Assembly (NCBI GenBank): GCA_964484935.1
Contig: CAZAFW010000003.1
Span: 32,641 to 96,640, forward strand
DNA length: 64,000 nucleotides
Reading direction: 5' to 3'
Source of the DNA: BM714 sp964484935
Lineage (GTDB): Bacteria; Bacillota; Clostridia; Peptostreptococcales; BM714
Part shown: one piece after another, positions 34,503-42,301 of the stretch
Position numbering within the stretch: position 1 is the first letter of the stretch
How the letters are laid out: the number at the start of each line of letters is the position of its first letter
Notes under the pieces: model-generated
Databases searched by the model: none
What the model was told of the DNA's origin: nothing
The model's input: the letters and a program-made list of their open reading frames with translations, nothing else
Made by a program: the position numbers and the translations under genes

Positions 34503-35663
34503 TCACTCACCCCTTGCCATTTCGCGCAAAATACAGTCCGCCTTAATAACCACATACTCCAGCTCTTCGGAACGAAGGTTTTCATAAAGTGGAAGCCTCA
34601 CGAGGCTCTGCGCTTTTTTGCATGTCCTCTTAAGGTCCTTGTCATGATAACCCATGGATTTCCCCATTAGCGACATGTGAAGGGGCCAATAATGCGTAAA
34701 TGCCTGTATGGAGGCCTTCTCCATTTGGCTTTGAAAAAATTTTCTTCTTTCAGGCGAATCGAATACCACATAAAACAGATGAGCATTGAAAGCTTCGTCT
34801 CCGGAAGGAGCTTTGGAATACTCTCTTATGAATTTGCATCCTCCGTATTTGTCGAGAAGTTTTTCATACGCATTGAAAACTGCAAGACGTTTTTCAATTA
34901 TGGAATCCATCTCATCGATTTGAGCCCCCAAAAGAGCCATCAGAATATCTGACGGCAGATACATGGAACCTTCTTCGATCCACTGGTAATGATTGGTCTC
35001 GCCCCTGGCGAATCTCGCCTTGTCAGTGCCTCCGTTTCTGATGGCCTCTGCCCTTTCCGCCAGATTTTCGCAGGCTTTTCCCAGTACAAGGGCTCCGCCC
35101 TCGCCCGCTTTGAAATTCTTTGTCTCGTGGAAGCTGAAGCAGCCGAAATCACCCCATGTGCCCAAATGCCGGCCCGAAGCCGCAGACCCCAAAGCCTGCG
35201 CGGCGTCCTCTATGAGTACAAGCCCTTCTCTGTCGGCCATTTGCCGCATTTCCATTATGTCCCTTGAAAGTCCTCCATAGTGAACAACAAGTATCGCACG
35301 TGTTTTAGCGCTCATTTTTTCCCTAATCTCTTCGATACCCGAATTCATGCCTTGGGCGGCCACATCCGCAAATACCGGTTTTGCACCCGTCTTCAAGATG
35401 CAGTTGGCCGTAGAAGGATATGTGTATGAAGGCATCACCACTTCATCCCCAGCCTTAAGCCCGGAAAGTCCTGCGGCCATTTCGAGCGCATGCGTGCCGG
35501 ACGTCGTCACGAGCACCTTTGCTCCTCCCAAAATGTTTTCAAGCTTCTTTTCCGCATTCAGGGTGAACATTCCCCCTCCGGCAATAGAGCCTCTTTCCAA
35601 TGCCGACATGACAGCCTTTTTTCCTTTGGGTCCGATTACGGTTCTGTTAAAGGGAATCCTCAT
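34503..35663 (-). CDS. wecE: WecE/RffA-like dTDP-4-keto-6-deoxyhexose aminotransferase (DegT family)
   Basis: 386 residues. DegT/DnrJ/EryC1 PLP enzyme: TTSGTHALEMAAGLSG, PSYTYPSTANCIL, EDAAQALGS and FSFHETKNFKAGEGGAL with the PLP Lys in the SFHETKNF motif, which is particularly WecE-like, as are NHYQWIEEGSMYLPSD and AHLFYVVF. WecE makes dTDP-4-amino-4,6-dideoxygalactose (Fuc4N) from the RmlB product, and rmlB lies directly upstream. ATG at 35663 with GGAG 6 bases upstream lies inside the end of rmlB (17-base overlap); an earlier start at 35687 is less likely. Confidence 0.88.
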   Translation of the reverse strand: MRIPFNRTVIGPKGKKAVMSALERGSIAGGGMFTLNAEKKLENILGGAKVLVTTSGTHALEMAAGLSGLKAGDEVVMPSYTYPSTANCILKTGAKPVFADVAAQGMNSGIEEIREKMSAKTRAILVVHYGGLSRDIMEMRQMADREGLVLIEDAAQALGSAASGRHLGTWGDFGCFSFHETKNFKAGEGGALVLGKACENLAERAEAIRNGGTDKARFARGETNHYQWIEEGSMYLPSDILMALLGAQIDEMDSIIEKRLAVFNAYEKLLDKYGGCKFIREYSKAPSGDEAFNAHLFYVVFDSPERRKFFQSQMEKASIQAFTHYWPLHMSLMGKSMGYHDKDLKRTCKKAQSLVRLPLYENLRSEELEYVVIKADCILREMARGE

Positions 35664-36660
35664 GTCTTTCTCCGTTCCGCCTATCAAGCGACAAATGCCA
35701 ATCGACCGTTTTTTCTATTGCCTTCTCAAAATCATACACAGGCTTCCATGTAGTATCGTTTCTGATCTTGTCCCCCCGAATCGAGTATCTGAAATCGTGG
35801 CCCTTTCTGTCTTCCACAAAATCCAAAAGCCCTTCGTTTATTTCATTTGCCCTGAAGTCAGACCCGTTCAATCCTTTCGCCGTCATTCTTATGAGCATTT
35901 TGGCCAATTCTATGTTTTCCAGTTCAAAGCCGGATGTGATGTTGTAGATTTCTCCCGGCTTGAAGTTTTTTATCAGTTCAAGCAATGCAGTGCAATGATC
36001 CTTTACATAAATCCATTCCCTTACCTGTCTCCCGTCTCCATAAATCGGAATTTTCCTTAATTCCAACGCATTTTCTATTGTCTTGGGAACCAGTTTTTCC
36101 CTGTGCTGGTTTTCACCGAAATTGTTTGCGCAGCGAGTTATCACAAGGGGCAAGTCATGCGTGTGTTTGTATGACAGCGCAAGAAGATCCCCGGCCGCCT
36201 TCGAAGCCGCATATGGATTTTGGGGATTCAGGCATGCATTCTCTGAAAACGAGCCTTCGGATATGGGCCCATAGACTTCATCGGTCGAAATCTGGATGAA
36301 CCTTTCTACGCCATACTTTAAAGAAAGGTCTAGCATTCCGCGCAAGCCGTCTACATTTGTCCTTATGAATTTCCTGCTGCTGTCTATGCTTCTGTCCACA
36401 TGGGATTCAGCGGCGAAATTGACAACGATGTCGGGCTTATGGCGTTCGTAGAGCTTTTCCAGTATTTCTTGGCGACATATGTCTGCACGGTAAAAAACAT
36501 GCCTCTTTGACGATTTTATGCTTTTGAAATTGTCCATGCTCCCGCTGTATGTCAGCTTGTCCACATTTATGATCAATGCGTCTTTTTCCGCCTCATGCAA
36601 AATGCGTACAAAATGGGAGCCCACAAAACCAGCCCCCCCTGTAATAAGATATGTCTTCAT
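35647..36660 (-). CDS. rmlB: dTDP-glucose 4,6-dehydratase
   Basis: 337 residues, an extended SDR. ITGGAGFVGSHFVR binds NAD, FAAESHVDRSIDSS and STDEVYG carry substrate and catalytic residues (Thr, Asp, Glu), YAASKA the Tyr-x-x-x-Lys pair, and EWIYVKDHCTAL the C-terminal motif. It converts dTDP-glucose to dTDP-4-keto-6-deoxyglucose. It is the first gene of the seven-gene operon running to 30026. The ribosome site (GGATGG) is weak. No rmlA, rmlC or rmlD is in the window, so the dTDP-glucose supply must come from elsewhere. Confidence 0.93.
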   Translation of the reverse strand: MKTYLITGGAGFVGSHFVRILHEAEKDALIINVDKLTYSGSMDNFKSIKSSKRHVFYRADICRQEILEKLYERHKPDIVVNFAAESHVDRSIDSSRKFIRTNVDGLRGMLDLSLKYGVERFIQISTDEVYGPISEGSFSENACLNPQNPYAASKAAGDLLALSYKHTHDLPLVITRCANNFGENQHREKLVPKTIENALELRKIPIYGDGRQVREWIYVKDHCTALLELIKNFKPGEIYNITSGFELENIELAKMLIRMTAKGLNGSDFRANEINEGLLDFVEDRKGHDFRYSIRGDKIRNDTTWKPVYDFEKAIEKTVDWHLSLDRRNGERHEDSL

Positions 36661-36720
36661 TTAACCATCCTTTTTTATGTTATAATATTTAAAATCATCT
36701 TTTGAAAGGAATTGATCCCA

Positions 36721-36939
36721 TTGAAAAAAATTGACTGTTTGGGAGACATGTGCCCGATACCTGTTCTTCTTGCACAAAAAGCCTACGATGAATCATCTCC
36801 CGGAGAAGCCTTCATGCTGGTGAGCGACCACAGCTGCGTTGTGGAATCCGTTAGGGACCATTTTAAAAACAAATCCGTGTCCCTTTCTGTCGATGAAGTG
36901 ATGAACGGAATATGGGAAATCACCTTTACAATGAAATGA
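36721..36939 (+). CDS. TusA-family sulfur carrier protein
   Basis: About 72 residues with the TusA/SirA pattern DCLGDMCPIPVLLAQKAYDE, where the Cys of CPIP carries persulfide sulfur; a second Cys follows in DHSCVV. No ATG fits. TTG at 36721 has AAAGGA 10 bases upstream and is preferred over TTG at 36712, which is too close. An extended -10 (TGT-TATAAT at 36678-36686) lies upstream. The gene is alone on its strand, divergent from rmlB and convergent with a LysR gene. Confidence 0.85.
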   Translation: MKKIDCLGDMCPIPVLLAQKAYDESSPGEAFMLVSDHSCVVESVRDHFKNKSVSLSVDEVMNGIWEITFTMK

Positions 36940-36943
36940 CAAG

Positions 36944-37840
36944 TCAGCAAAAGCTCCTCTTGCCGATTTCCCTGAACCTCTCCATGAATTCCTTTTCTAC
37001 AATGCTTGAATCCATGCCTTTTTTATGGACAAAGTATATTTCATAACCAAGCTTCCTGTCCTCAATCTCAATCGCTTTGAATTTTTTTGTGTACAATTCT
37101 GCCTTTACCGCCATGTATGGGAGAAGAGAAACTCCATATCCCTTTTGAATCGAGGATTTCACCGATTCCATCGAATCGAGGCTGAAAACTGTATTCAAAT
37201 CGTTGAAATCATAACCTGCCTGCTTGAATTCCCCCAAAACTTTATTTCTTATGTTGAATTTCTCACTAAGCATTATGAATGGAAGTTTTGCCGCCTCATT
37301 CAATGAAACCGAATCCGGGAACTCACCCGAGTTAAGTGCCACAAGAACCAAGTCGTCTTTTGCCACCTCCATCGAATTCAATCCTTCAAGATACGGTTTC
37401 GTGCAGATAAAACCGAAATCGCACAGGTCGTTCATAACATCTTCCTCTATTTTGGTTGACGAATTCGATATCAGCTCATAATTATGATATGGAAATTGCT
37501 TTTTTATGACATAAAGGGCGCACGGCAGAGCATAGTCTGAAATCGACCAGCAAGCTTCTATTCTTATCTGCTGTCCCGACTTTTCCGCGTTCTTCATTTC
37601 ATCCTGCATCTTCTCATACGTCCTGAATATGTTCTCGGCGTATTTGAGCACAATTTTCCCCATGGCTGTCGCTTCTACACCCTTGTTGCTCCTCTCGAGC
37701 AGCTTGTGCCCCACGCTGTCCTCCAACTTCTGGATTTGCTGGCTAAGGGCCGACTGGGAAATATGCGCATTGCCAGCCGCCTTTGAAATGCTCTTTATTT
37801 TAACAACTTCGTAGAAATACTTCAAACTCTCTATATGCAT
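36944..37840 (-). CDS. LysR-family transcriptional regulator, probably of the sulfur island
   Basis: 298 residues: winged HTH at the N-terminus (YFYEVVKIKSISKAAGNAHI, then SQSALSQQIQKLE) and a PBP-like effector domain from about 90. ATG follows GGAGGGG. It is divergent from the YeeE/YedE gene at 38087, 246 bp apart, and ends 4 bp from the stop of the tusA-like gene at 36721-36939. Control of thiosulfate or other sulfur uptake is a good guess from position; the effector is unknown. Confidence 0.88.
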   Translation of the reverse strand: MHIESLKYFYEVVKIKSISKAAGNAHISQSALSQQIQKLEDSVGHKLLERSNKGVEATAMGKIVLKYAENIFRTYEKMQDEMKNAEKSGQQIRIEACWSISDYALPCALYVIKKQFPYHNYELISNSSTKIEEDVMNDLCDFGFICTKPYLEGLNSMEVAKDDLVLVALNSGEFPDSVSLNEAAKLPFIMLSEKFNIRNKVLGEFKQAGYDFNDLNTVFSLDSMESVKSSIQKGYGVSLLPYMAVKAELYTKKFKAIEIEDRKLGYEIYFVHKKGMDSSIVEKEFMERFREIGKRSFC

Positions 37841-37950
37841 AACAACCCCTCCATTTTGCGGTAGTCAACAATCAACTTTAAGGTCATTGTATCAGATTTA
37901 ACAATAATTTGTCATTTATTCAATTCTTTAATATTCTACCCCTTCGATTA

Positions 37951-37996
37951 TATTGTAATCAATACGGCTTGATATAAATTATTGCAATGTTATATC
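37951..37996. promoter_or_regulatory. Two inverted repeats in the LysR/YeeE divergent region
   Basis: TATTG-TAAT-CAATA (37951-37964) and GATATAA-N12-TTATATC (37971-37996) stand side by side about 90-135 bp upstream of the YeeE gene. They are plausible binding sites for the adjacent LysR regulator; no promoter with good -35 and -10 was clear. Confidence 0.45.
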
Positions 37997-38086
37997 ACCA
38001 TATCCATTAATGGGGATTCCATTTGCTGTGCTATTCTTTTCTTGTACCATTGTTAATTTATTATCTAAATTGAGGAGAGTGGTCCA

Positions 38087-38788
38087 ATGACAGAAACAAA
38101 CAACACCCAATCTTCATTGAGCAGCAGGAGATCCTCCAGGCCAAGCCGAAAAAGAAAGCCAAAAAAGAGCCAGCTTCCAAAGGCTTATGCAACCTTGGCC
38201 GTTATTATTCTTATAGGACTGGGCCTTAGCACGATTTCCAAAACGCTGGCTTTGTTTTGGGTAATAGGCTTAAGCTTCGGCTTCATTCTTCAGAAAGCCA
38301 AGTTTTGCTTTACCGCTTCAATGAGAGATCCATACCTAACGGGGAGCACCAGCGTCACGCGTGCAGTTTTGATAGCTTTCGCAATAACCACGGTTGGCTT
38401 TACTGCAATCAAATACGGTTATTTTGCAAAGGGTTTGCCGATTCCAGGAATGGGATATGTGGTTCCAATAAGTCTTGCAACCGCAGCAGGCGCATTTATT
38501 TTCGGAATTGGCATGGTAATCGCAGGCGGTTGCGCTTCAGGAACTCTCATGAGAGTTGGAGAAGGCTTCACGATGCAAATCTTGTCACTGTTTTTCTTTG
38601 TCGTAGGCTCCCTTTGGGGCGCTCACGATTTCGGATGGTGGAAGCTTAATTTCATAGTAAAAGGGGAAGCCGTTTTTCTTCCTGATGTATTTGGATGGTT
38701 CGGAGCTGTGGTCCTTCAGTTGCTCCTTATAGCCGCTTTGTACATTGCAGCAGAAAAATGGGAAAACAAAAAGAACGAAGCACACTGA
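38087..38788 (+). CDS. YeeE/YedE (TsuA-like) transporter, N-terminal half protein
   Basis: 233 residues. A very basic, Ser/Arg/Lys-rich cytoplasmic N-terminus (1-33) precedes five or six helices. Two Cys motifs of the YeeE/YedE family are present: KAKFCF (Cys74) and AGGCASGTLMRVGEG (Cys149). In the thiosulfate transporter TsuA, conserved cysteines in such motifs pass the sulfur anion along the pore. The full-length family has about 330-400 residues; the remaining half appears to be the product of 39355-39888. ATG follows GAGGAG by 9 bases. Confidence 0.85.
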   Translation: MTETNNTQSSLSSRRSSRPSRKRKPKKSQLPKAYATLAVIILIGLGLSTISKTLALFWVIGLSFGFILQKAKFCFTASMRDPYLTGSTSVTRAVLIAFAITTVGFTAIKYGYFAKGLPIPGMGYVVPISLATAAGAFIFGIGMVIAGGCASGTLMRVGEGFTMQILSLFFFVVGSLWGAHDFGWWKLNFIVKGEAVFLPDVFGWFGAVVLQLLLIAALYIAAEKWENKKNEAH

Positions 38789-38813
38789 ATAAAAAAACAA
38801 GGAGGATTAATAC

Positions 38814-39044
38814 ATGTCTAAAGAATACGAATTGGATTGCATGGGCGAAGCGTGCCCGGTGCCATTGATCAAACTGGAAAACAAACTTAATGAGCTGGAA
38901 GTCGGCGATTTGGTAATCGTACAGATAGACCACAGCTGCGCAATGAAAAATGTTCCCGAGTGGGCTAGAAAGCAGGGCCACAATGTTGAAATCGAAGAAG
39001 TCGACGACGGCGAATGGGAAGTATTTGTTGAAAAAGCCGTATAA
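38814..39044 (+). CDS. TusA-family sulfur carrier protein, copy 1
   Basis: 76 residues. LDCMGEACPVPLIKLENKL is the TusA core, with persulfide-bearing Cys in CPVP; DHSCAM gives a second conserved Cys. It likely receives sulfur from the YeeE/YedE channel or from a rhodanese and hands it on, as TsuB (YeeD) does next to TsuA. ATG follows AGGAGG by 8 bases. It lies 25 bases after the first YeeE half gene. The encoded protein is identical to copy 2. Confidence 0.92.
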   Translation: MSKEYELDCMGEACPVPLIKLENKLNELEVGDLVIVQIDHSCAMKNVPEWARKQGHNVEIEEVDDGEWEVFVEKAV

Positions 39045-39097
39045 TCTCTTGGCAGGCAAGAAGAATATTAAAACTAAAATTACAGGAGGATTAATAC

Positions 39098-39328
39098 ATG
39101 TCTAAAGAATATGAATTGGATTGCATGGGCGAAGCGTGCCCGGTGCCATTGATCAAACTGGAAAACAAACTTAATGAGCTGGAAGTCGGCGATTTGGTAA
39201 TCGTACAGATAGACCACAGCTGCGCAATGAAAAATGTTCCCGAGTGGGCTAGAAAGCAGGGCCACAATGTTGAAATCGAAGAAGTCGACGACGGCGAATG
39301 GGAAGTATTTGTTGAAAAAGCCGTATAA
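39098..39328 (+). CDS. TusA-family sulfur carrier protein, copy 2
   Basis: Same 76-residue protein as the copy at 38814-39044, from a near-identical 247-bp DNA copy that includes its own AGGAGG ribosome site. Two identical genes in one operon would double the amount of carrier, so gene dosage is the simplest explanation. It is followed 26 bases on by the second YeeE/YedE half gene. A collapsed or expanded repeat in assembly should be considered when the locus is compared between strains. Confidence 0.92.
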   Translation: MSKEYELDCMGEACPVPLIKLENKLNELEVGDLVIVQIDHSCAMKNVPEWARKQGHNVEIEEVDDGEWEVFVEKAV

Positions 39329-39354
39329 TCAAATCCACACCGGGAGGTATCGCA

Positions 39355-39888
39355 TTGGATATCAAAAATAATGAATTTTATAAAAAATGGTTTAAAAATT
39401 CTTATACCTATGTGGCCGGAGCTGTTCTTTTATCAATAATGCAAATTGTCACTCTTGCCTCTACAGGAAATCCTTGGGGGGTTTCGGGAGTCTTCGCAAA
39501 TTGGGGAGCCTGGATTTACGAGGCCATCGGCGGAAGCGTTGACAAGTGGTATTATTTCAGCAGCAAAGGCGCACAGGCAACTCTTGAAGCCGGTTTTCTG
39601 AATCATGCTCCGTCAATGAGAAACATAGGAATTATTTTCGGCGCATTGTTTGCTTCTTTTGCCGCTTCTCAATTCAAGATTAAAAAAATTAAAAGCAAGA
39701 AACAAATTTTTGCAGCTATATTCGGTGGTCTATTGATGGGCTATGGAGCAAGAATCGGCTTCGGGTGCAACATTGGAGCCCTTTACAGCGGCATAGCTTC
39801 CCTTTCCCTTTCGGGATGGGTGTTTGCAGTCTTCATGTTCCTTGGAGCAGTAGTGGGCAGCAAACTGTTGGTCAAGTATTTCATGTAG
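39355..39888 (+). CDS. YeeE/YedE (TsuA-like) transporter, C-terminal half protein
   Basis: 177 residues, with four or five helices and the family motif GYGARIGFGCNIGALYSGIAS (Cys138; written here in part as GFGCNIGALY). This corresponds to the second half of a YeeE/YedE protein. Start: TTG at 39355 with GGGAGG 7 bases upstream; no ATG fits. Together with the product of 38087-38788 it would supply the three conserved Cys positions of the full-length transporter. The two halves are separated by the tusA copies, so they must assemble as separate chains. Confidence 0.83.
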   Translation: MDIKNNEFYKKWFKNSYTYVAGAVLLSIMQIVTLASTGNPWGVSGVFANWGAWIYEAIGGSVDKWYYFSSKGAQATLEAGFLNHAPSMRNIGIIFGALFASFAASQFKIKKIKSKKQIFAAIFGGLLMGYGARIGFGCNIGALYSGIASLSLSGWVFAVFMFLGAVVGSKLLVKYFM

Positions 39889-39925
39889 TTCGGCAGAAGC
39901 CGGGCAAAATACAGGGAGGATTCAA

Positions 39926-41191
39926 ATGGCTAGAGAAAAAAAAGTTGAAAAATATGATGTGGTAATCATAGGAGGAGGCGCGGCAGGCCTTACCGCCGGA
40001 ATATACAGCGGAAGAGCCCGTCTCAAGACGCTTCTCATTGAAAAGTCACTTGTCGGAGGACTTGCGACATACACGAACGAGATGGAAAACTATCCGGGAT
40101 TCCCGGAAGGCGCAAGCGGAGGAGGACTTATGGATCTCTTCCACAAGCAAGCTAAAAAATTCGGCGTGGACTTCAAATTGACAGATGTTAAAAACGTCGA
40201 TTTGACAGGAGAAGTTAAAATCGTTGAGACCTTCAGAAACAGATTCGAGTCCAAGGTAGTCATAATCGCCACAGGCGGAAGACCGAGGATAACAGGCGCC
40301 ATCAATGAAGACAAGTTCCTATTCGACAAGGGAATCTCTTTCTGCGCGACTTGCGACGCCGCTTCAAACAGCGGAAAAACCGTAATGGTGATAGGAAGCG
40401 GAGACGCTGCCATAGAAGAGGGCATGTTCCTTACTAAGTTCGCCGACAAAGTCATTGTTTCGGTAATGCACGACACAGGAAAAATGGACTGCAATGAAAT
40501 AGCAAAGGCCGCCGCTCTGGAAAACCCAAAGATGGAATTCATATGGAACACGGTAACCCACGAATTCAAAGGAGAGGACTATCTTGAGTACGTTGTTCTC
40601 AAAAACCTCAAAACCGAGGAGCTCATCCCTGTCAAAGTGGACAATTGCTTCGAATTCATCGGCTACATTCCAAACACCGAACTTTTCAAGGGTCAGATCG
40701 ACATGACAAACCGAGGATATATACCAACAAATGAAAAAATGGAAACAAATCTTGAAGGCGTTTTCTCTGTAGGCGATGTACGGGACAAATTCCTCAAGCA
40801 GGTTGCCACAGCAGTCGGCGACGGTGCAGTTGCAGGCTTCGGAGCTGAGAAGTTCATAGCGGAAACCGAGCAATTCAATAGTTACATCATGAGAGACGAT
40901 GTAGACAATCTGGTTTACGTCTATAATGCAATCGACGAATTCAGCCGGGATTTCCTGCCCAAGATCCAAAGCATCGGAAACGAACGTGAGGGTTACGTTT
41001 GCACTCCTGTGGATATATACAAGTCCAAGGGAATCGCTGAAAAACTCGGCGTCACGGAATTCCCATGCGTTGTAGTAGTCAAGGACGGAAAAATCTTTGA
41101 AAAAATTGACCAGGAGCTTTGCGAAGAAAGCATCTGCAAAGTCTTGGACTCTTGCGAGTGTTCCTGCTCCAGCTGCGAGTGCTCCTGTTAG
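39926..41191 (+). CDS. Thioredoxin-reductase-like flavoprotein fused to a degenerate thioredoxin domain with a Cys-rich tail
   Basis: 421 residues. About 8-310 are a TrxR fold: FAD site VVIIGGGAAGLTAG, redox pair CATC (Cys140, Cys143), NAD(P) site MVIGSGDAAIEEG and the C-terminal FAD motif GVFSVGDVRDKFLKQVATAVGDG. About 318-400 look thioredoxin-like, with cis-Pro in EFPCVVVVKDGKI, but the usual CxxC is replaced by YNAIDEFS. The last twelve residues contain six Cys (CECSCSSCECSC, 410-421). ATG follows GGGAGG. It closes the TusA/YeeE operon and probably reduces or relays persulfide sulfur rather than ordinary thioredoxin (inference). Confidence 0.9.
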   Translation: MAREKKVEKYDVVIIGGGAAGLTAGIYSGRARLKTLLIEKSLVGGLATYTNEMENYPGFPEGASGGGLMDLFHKQAKKFGVDFKLTDVKNVDLTGEVKIVETFRNRFESKVVIIATGGRPRITGAINEDKFLFDKGISFCATCDAASNSGKTVMVIGSGDAAIEEGMFLTKFADKVIVSVMHDTGKMDCNEIAKAAALENPKMEFIWNTVTHEFKGEDYLEYVVLKNLKTEELIPVKVDNCFEFIGYIPNTELFKGQIDMTNRGYIPTNEKMETNLEGVFSVGDVRDKFLKQVATAVGDGAVAGFGAEKFIAETEQFNSYIMRDDVDNLVYVYNAIDEFSRDFLPKIQSIGNEREGYVCTPVDIYKSKGIAEKLGVTEFPCVVVVKDGKIFEKIDQELCEESICKVLDSCECSCSSCECSC

Positions 41192-41217
41192 AAAATTCTA
41201 AAGCAAAAATTGAATTG

Positions 41218-41257
41218 GCAAAAGCCCCATGATAAATGGGGCTTTTGCTGTCTTTAA
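41218..41257 (+). terminator. Rho-independent terminator of the TusA/YeeE operon
   Basis: GCAAAAGCCCCAT-GATAA-ATGGGGCTTTTGC, a perfect 13-bp stem followed by TGTCTTTAAT. Confidence 0.88.
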
Positions 41258-41321
41258 TATGTCTTTCATGTTAAAATGATTTATGATAAAACGTTTTACA
41301 TTCACGAGAGGATTCAATGCG

Positions 41322-42236
41322 ATGAAAAATCAATCGAGTATAGGAACAGTCTATATATTGGCCGCCGGAGCATGCTGGGGTTTCATAGGCCTTTTTGTTA
41401 AAAACATATACAAGTTGGGCCTCACTCCATATGAAACCGTCTTTTACAGAATGTTTCTTGGGTCTGTTTTCCTTGCCCTTGTCATTTTGATCAAACCCTC
41501 CGCCGGTTTTAAAATAAGCAAAAGAGCACTTCTTAAAACAATTGCAATCGGCCTGATAAGCCAAATGCTCTTTAATTACTTCTTCTTCAAGTCGATTGAA
41601 ATCAATCCCCTTAGCCTTGCTGTAATACTCATGTATACGGCACCTGTATTCGCGGCCGTAACGGCTCGGTTCGCCTATGGAGAACTGCTTACGCCAGGAA
41701 AGATCATCGCTCTCTTTTGTTGCTTGGGAGGTTGTTACCTTACAGTTTCGGGGGGACGCCCCCTGATGGGAGATCTTGATCTTTCGGGAATACTGTTTGG
41801 ACTTCTTTCAGGCTTTTGCTATGCCATGTTCCCTATAATAAGCAAAAGCATTCCACAAGGAAACAATCCCTATGCACTCACCTTTTATTCAATGCTTTTC
41901 GGAAGCATTTTCTTTCTGCCCGTGGCCTATTTAAACGATGCATTGTTTTTCACCGTCTCTGCGGGTAAAATATTTTATCTGACGCTTCTTGTAACAGTAT
42001 CGACCTCTTTGCCCTACATATTTTATTACACAGGAATGGGAAAAGGCATTGAGGCTTCAAAAGCCGGTGTGGTAAGCACAATCGAGGTTGCGGTTGCAGT
42101 CATGGTTTCGGTGGTCTTCTTCCGGGAAACAATAGACTTCGTTCAACTGATCGGAATAATGTTGGTCTTCGTTTCAATATTCATGCTCAATACAAAAAAG
42201 ACGGGTTTCCCCATAATTGAAAAAACGCAAAAATAA
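41322..42236 (+). CDS. EamA/DMT-superfamily permease
   Basis: 304 residues with ten helices as two EamA repeats (AAGACWGFIGLFVKNIY in the first, LSGFCYAMFPIISKSI in the second). Such proteins export or import metabolites such as amino acids. The frame is open from 41283, but ATG at 41322 with AGAGGA 9 bases upstream is preferred. A weak hairpin AGCGCCAT-N10-ATGGCGCT follows the stop (42237-42262). No functional partner is evident nearby. Confidence 0.85.
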   Translation: MKNQSSIGTVYILAAGACWGFIGLFVKNIYKLGLTPYETVFYRMFLGSVFLALVILIKPSAGFKISKRALLKTIAIGLISQMLFNYFFFKSIEINPLSLAVILMYTAPVFAAVTARFAYGELLTPGKIIALFCCLGGCYLTVSGGRPLMGDLDLSGILFGLLSGFCYAMFPIISKSIPQGNNPYALTFYSMLFGSIFFLPVAYLNDALFFTVSAGKIFYLTLLVTVSTSLPYIFYYTGMGKGIEASKAGVVSTIEVAVAVMVSVVFFRETIDFVQLIGIMLVFVSIFMLNTKKTGFPIIEKTQK

Positions 42237-42301
42237 AGCGCCATCCGCTATGGAATGGCGCTGCTTATGTCTTATATCGTTCAATATAATAATAAGCTCA
42301 A

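Larger units (their letters stand above)
38800..39330 (+). repeat. Tandem duplication of a tusA gene (two 247-bp copies, period 284 bp)
   Basis: 38800-39046 and 39084-39330 match from the ribosome site AGGAGG through two bases after the stop. I see one difference only: TAC versus TAT in the fifth codon area, silent for Tyr. The 37 bases between the copies are unique. The near-identity means a recent duplication or ongoing gene conversion. Confidence 0.95.

Noticed and set aside
38814..39328. One tusA gene interrupted or frameshifted
   Set aside because: Both copies are complete with own ribosome site, start and stop, and encode the same protein.
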